Source: Rhynochetos jubatus (lineage: Eukaryota; Chordata; Aves; Eurypygiformes; Rhynochetidae). From it: a stretch of 64,000 nucleotides of DNA. A model generated the notes under the pieces. The model was not told the DNA's origin. It saw only the letters and a program-made list of their open reading frames with translations, and did not search any database. The stretch is from contig CM050648.1 in the NCBI GenBank assembly GCA_027574665.1, positions 139,748,175-139,812,174 on the forward strand, given 5' to 3'. The position numbers were made by a program, and so were the translations under genes. This document shows, in pieces, positions 61,801-64,000 of this stretch; the first letter of the stretch is position 1; every line of letters starts with the position of its first letter.

Positions 61801-62949
61801 ATGGGGACTGGGAGTCCTGGTGGGAAGCTGTTGTCAGAGCAGGTACCAGGGCAGACAGGAGCATAGCTTGTGAGGATCCAAACAATGGGTTCCTTTGTGA
61901 GTTGTCCATCAATGCTGACTTCTTGACTAATCTTCACTCACTATGCTTGCTAATGGCCACAATTAGTAGATGTTTTTTATTGTAATTCCTGTGTTGACTG
62001 CATCCTTCCACTCCACTTTGCAACAGGTAAAACCAGAGTCCTTTGCCAGCAGAGGATGCATTAATTTTATATGGTGGCAATATTGACTTGGTCCTGCTGT
62101 CAGGCACACGGCTACCCTGCTAGGATGGCTTGGGTGAGGAGGGAAGGAAGGTGGGCTCTAACTGGATCCCTGAACTGAAAAAAGTCTCTGCACAGGGAAC
62201 ATTTCAGCCACATTTCAACACAACTGGGGGAATGATGAACTTTAGGATAAGGATAGGATTGAACATATAGGGTAGGAGAAAGTACGGGCTTTATATCTAG
62301 AAAAGATGGTAGAAACTACTACATTGGATTAAAATTAAATTTTGTTGTCTTTCTCCCTAGATCCAAGTCTCTGTTCAGGTAGAATTTGTGCAATTATTTG
62401 CCTGTAGTCTTCTGAAGGGTTGTCTGGAGTCTGACAACTGTTGCAATAGGAGTTTGGCAGTAGTAAAGTTATGTGGAGTGTCTGAAAACCTCTCCCTCTG
62501 ATCCTCTTTGATCTCCACCCTTTAGATAAGGCACCACATGATACTTAGGCTTAGGCTCGGTAGCGCTCATTTAACTAAGTGGAAAGAAGCAGGAGCATGG
62601 ATCATATCGATGTGTAGCTGCGTATGTTACTCAGCCTCTGGACAAAACTGCTGCTGCTTATTCACCTTTGTGATTGATTGCTACTGTATGATGTTCTTTC
62701 ATGTTGTGAGTCACTTACCAGATAGGACAGCCCTTCTCTGTCTACTAAACATTGCACAAAGGTTGCTAATTGAGTGACTCACTGCAGTGTATCATTTTTA
62801 ATGTCAGCACTTTTTTTGTCATTTATCCAGGACTCACTTTGGATGGGGTTATTGATGCTGTGGGATGCCTAAGCATTTGATTACAGTGAGAGCCTTCTTA
62901 AAGGCATGACCTACCTAACTGGCCTGGTAACAAAACCATAGGCTTTTCT
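46801..62949. other. Long intergenic region without recognised genes
   Basis: No coding exon, RNA gene or clear transposon was recognised. Contents worth naming are a poly-T run at 56590-56615, two 19-bp near-identical direct repeats at 59364-59382 and 59391-59409, and AT-rich patches at about 56755-56960 and 58090-58260. The longest open frames (50183-50851 minus, 222 codons; 55459-55974 plus, 171 codons) have no recognisable domain or splice context. Confidence 0.55.
56590..56615. repeat. Poly-T tract (26 bases)
   Basis: A pure T homopolymer. No SINE body is visible next to it on either side, so its origin is unclear. Confidence 0.95.
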
Positions 62950-63517
62950 AGCAAGAGAAAGCATGACCAGCAGGTTGAGGGAGGTGATTCTCCCCTTCTA
63001 CTCCACTCTCATGACAGTACTGTGTTTAGCCCTGGGGGCCCCAACATAAGGACATGGAACTGTTGGAGAGAGTCCAGAAGAGGCCATGGAGATGATCAGA
63101 GGGCTGGAGCAGCTCTGCTGTGGGGACAGGCTCAGAGAGTTGGGCCTGTTCAGCGTGGAGAATAGAAGGCTCTGGGGAGACCTTGTAACACCTTCCAGTA
63201 CTTGAAGAAGCTACAAAAGAGCTGGGGGGAATTTTTACAACGGCCTGTAGTGATATGGCAAGGGCTTTAAGAAAAAAGAGGGTAGTTTAAGTTTAGGTCT
63301 GAGGAAGAAATTCTTTATGATGGGGGGTGGTGAGGCACTGGAACAGGTTGCCCAGAGAAACTGTGGATGCCCCATCCCTGGAAGTGTTCAAGGCCAGGCT
63401 GGATGAGGCTTGGAGCAACCTGGTCTAGTGGAGGGTGTCCCTGCCCATTGCAGTGGGGTTGGAACTGGGTGGGCTTTAAGGTCCCTTCTAATCCAAACCA
63501 TTCTGTGATTCTATGAC
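62950..63517 (+). mobile_element. CR1 LINE, ~570 bp, 3' end
   Basis: Sense CR1 enters in the ORF2 C-terminus (GACCAGCAGGTTGAGGGAGG, TTCTCCCCTTCTACTCCACT). It continues through AAGTGTTCAAGGCCAGGCTG and ends with CATTCTGTGATTCTATGAC. The frame is broken by several indels. It is similar in age and subfamily to the copy at 9600. Confidence 0.95.
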
Positions 63518-64000
63518 TCCTTCTCTTGCTCCTGAGGGCCATATTGCTTTTTATTAAATTGCTTTGTCACATCTGACTAGGTATGTTAGGTGGTTGTGCT
63601 GTGCAGATTGCCAAGATGGGCAGAGCTGTGGAGCCTGTAGCCTTCAAGGATCCAGTCCAACTCTGCTGTCCAGCAAGTGACTTGCATATCTCATGTCCTG
63701 GGTCTTTTTGTGTCCATGTGCACAGAGGTATGAGAAGGTGGCTTTGAGGAAAGGGGCAGCACACAGGTATTAAACATAGCTACATTGTTTGGTGTAGTCT
63801 ACCTGTTGTTTCCTGGGCCCAGAAACTATTTTTCTTCCATGGCTGTGGTCCTGCTTTATGGTCTCGTACTTGATGTGTACTTTATGGTCACTACTTGAGA
63901 TGTCTCAGCACTTGGTACAGCATAGTGTGCAGAGTCTAGGGGAATTTGGAGACAGCTGGTACATCTGTGTTGTGGAGCTCAGAGCTGTACCAGGAAACAA

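Noticed and set aside
36651-64000. Search for the 3' end of KCNH5 on the minus strand
   Set aside because: No long minus-strand exon with channel C-terminal features was found. The gene, if present, lies beyond the window.

Overview
This window is vertebrate nuclear DNA and almost certainly comes from a bird. At least five clear CR1 non-LTR retrotransposon copies carry the avian-type 3' end (ATTCTATG-type tail and the conserved TTGGAAGGGACCTT block on the reverse strand). Older CR1 and MIR-like relics are also present. Coding density is very low, splice signals are GT-AG, and the one clear promoter is a CpG island. There are no operons, CRISPR arrays or other prokaryotic features. Nearly all short open frames in the window are chance.

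Layout: bases 1-11048 are intron of a synaptotagmin gene. Its last coding exon (11049-11362, + strand) encodes the second half of a C2B domain and best fits SYT16, with a probable 3' UTR of about 2.3 kb. An intergenic stretch with CR1 debris follows. A CpG island at about 26.3-27.1 kb carries three tandem X-box (RFX-type) half-sites and a strong splice donor at 26921. At 33.5-34.1 kb, two + strand exons separated by an 88-bp intron encode a SERTA-domain protein of the SERTAD4 type. From about 36.6 kb to the end there is no recognisable gene, only repeats and a few AT-rich, repeat-free patches that could be conserved non-coding elements.

The main point of interest is the SERTAD4-like gene. In human (from memory) the order SYT14 - SERTAD4 - HHAT - KCNH1 is found on chromosome 1, while the paralogous SYT16 - KCNH5 segment on chromosome 14 has no annotated SERTA gene between its members. 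Here a SERTAD4 relative lies in the same orientation just downstream of SYT16, exactly where a whole-genome-duplication paralogue (ohnologue) of SERTAD4 would be expected. Its SERTA core is intact, its C-terminal tail is short, and an in-frame TGA sits immediately after the best splice acceptor. It is therefore either a functional gene with an unusual 5' structure or a gene in the course of being lost. The 5' coding exon was not found.
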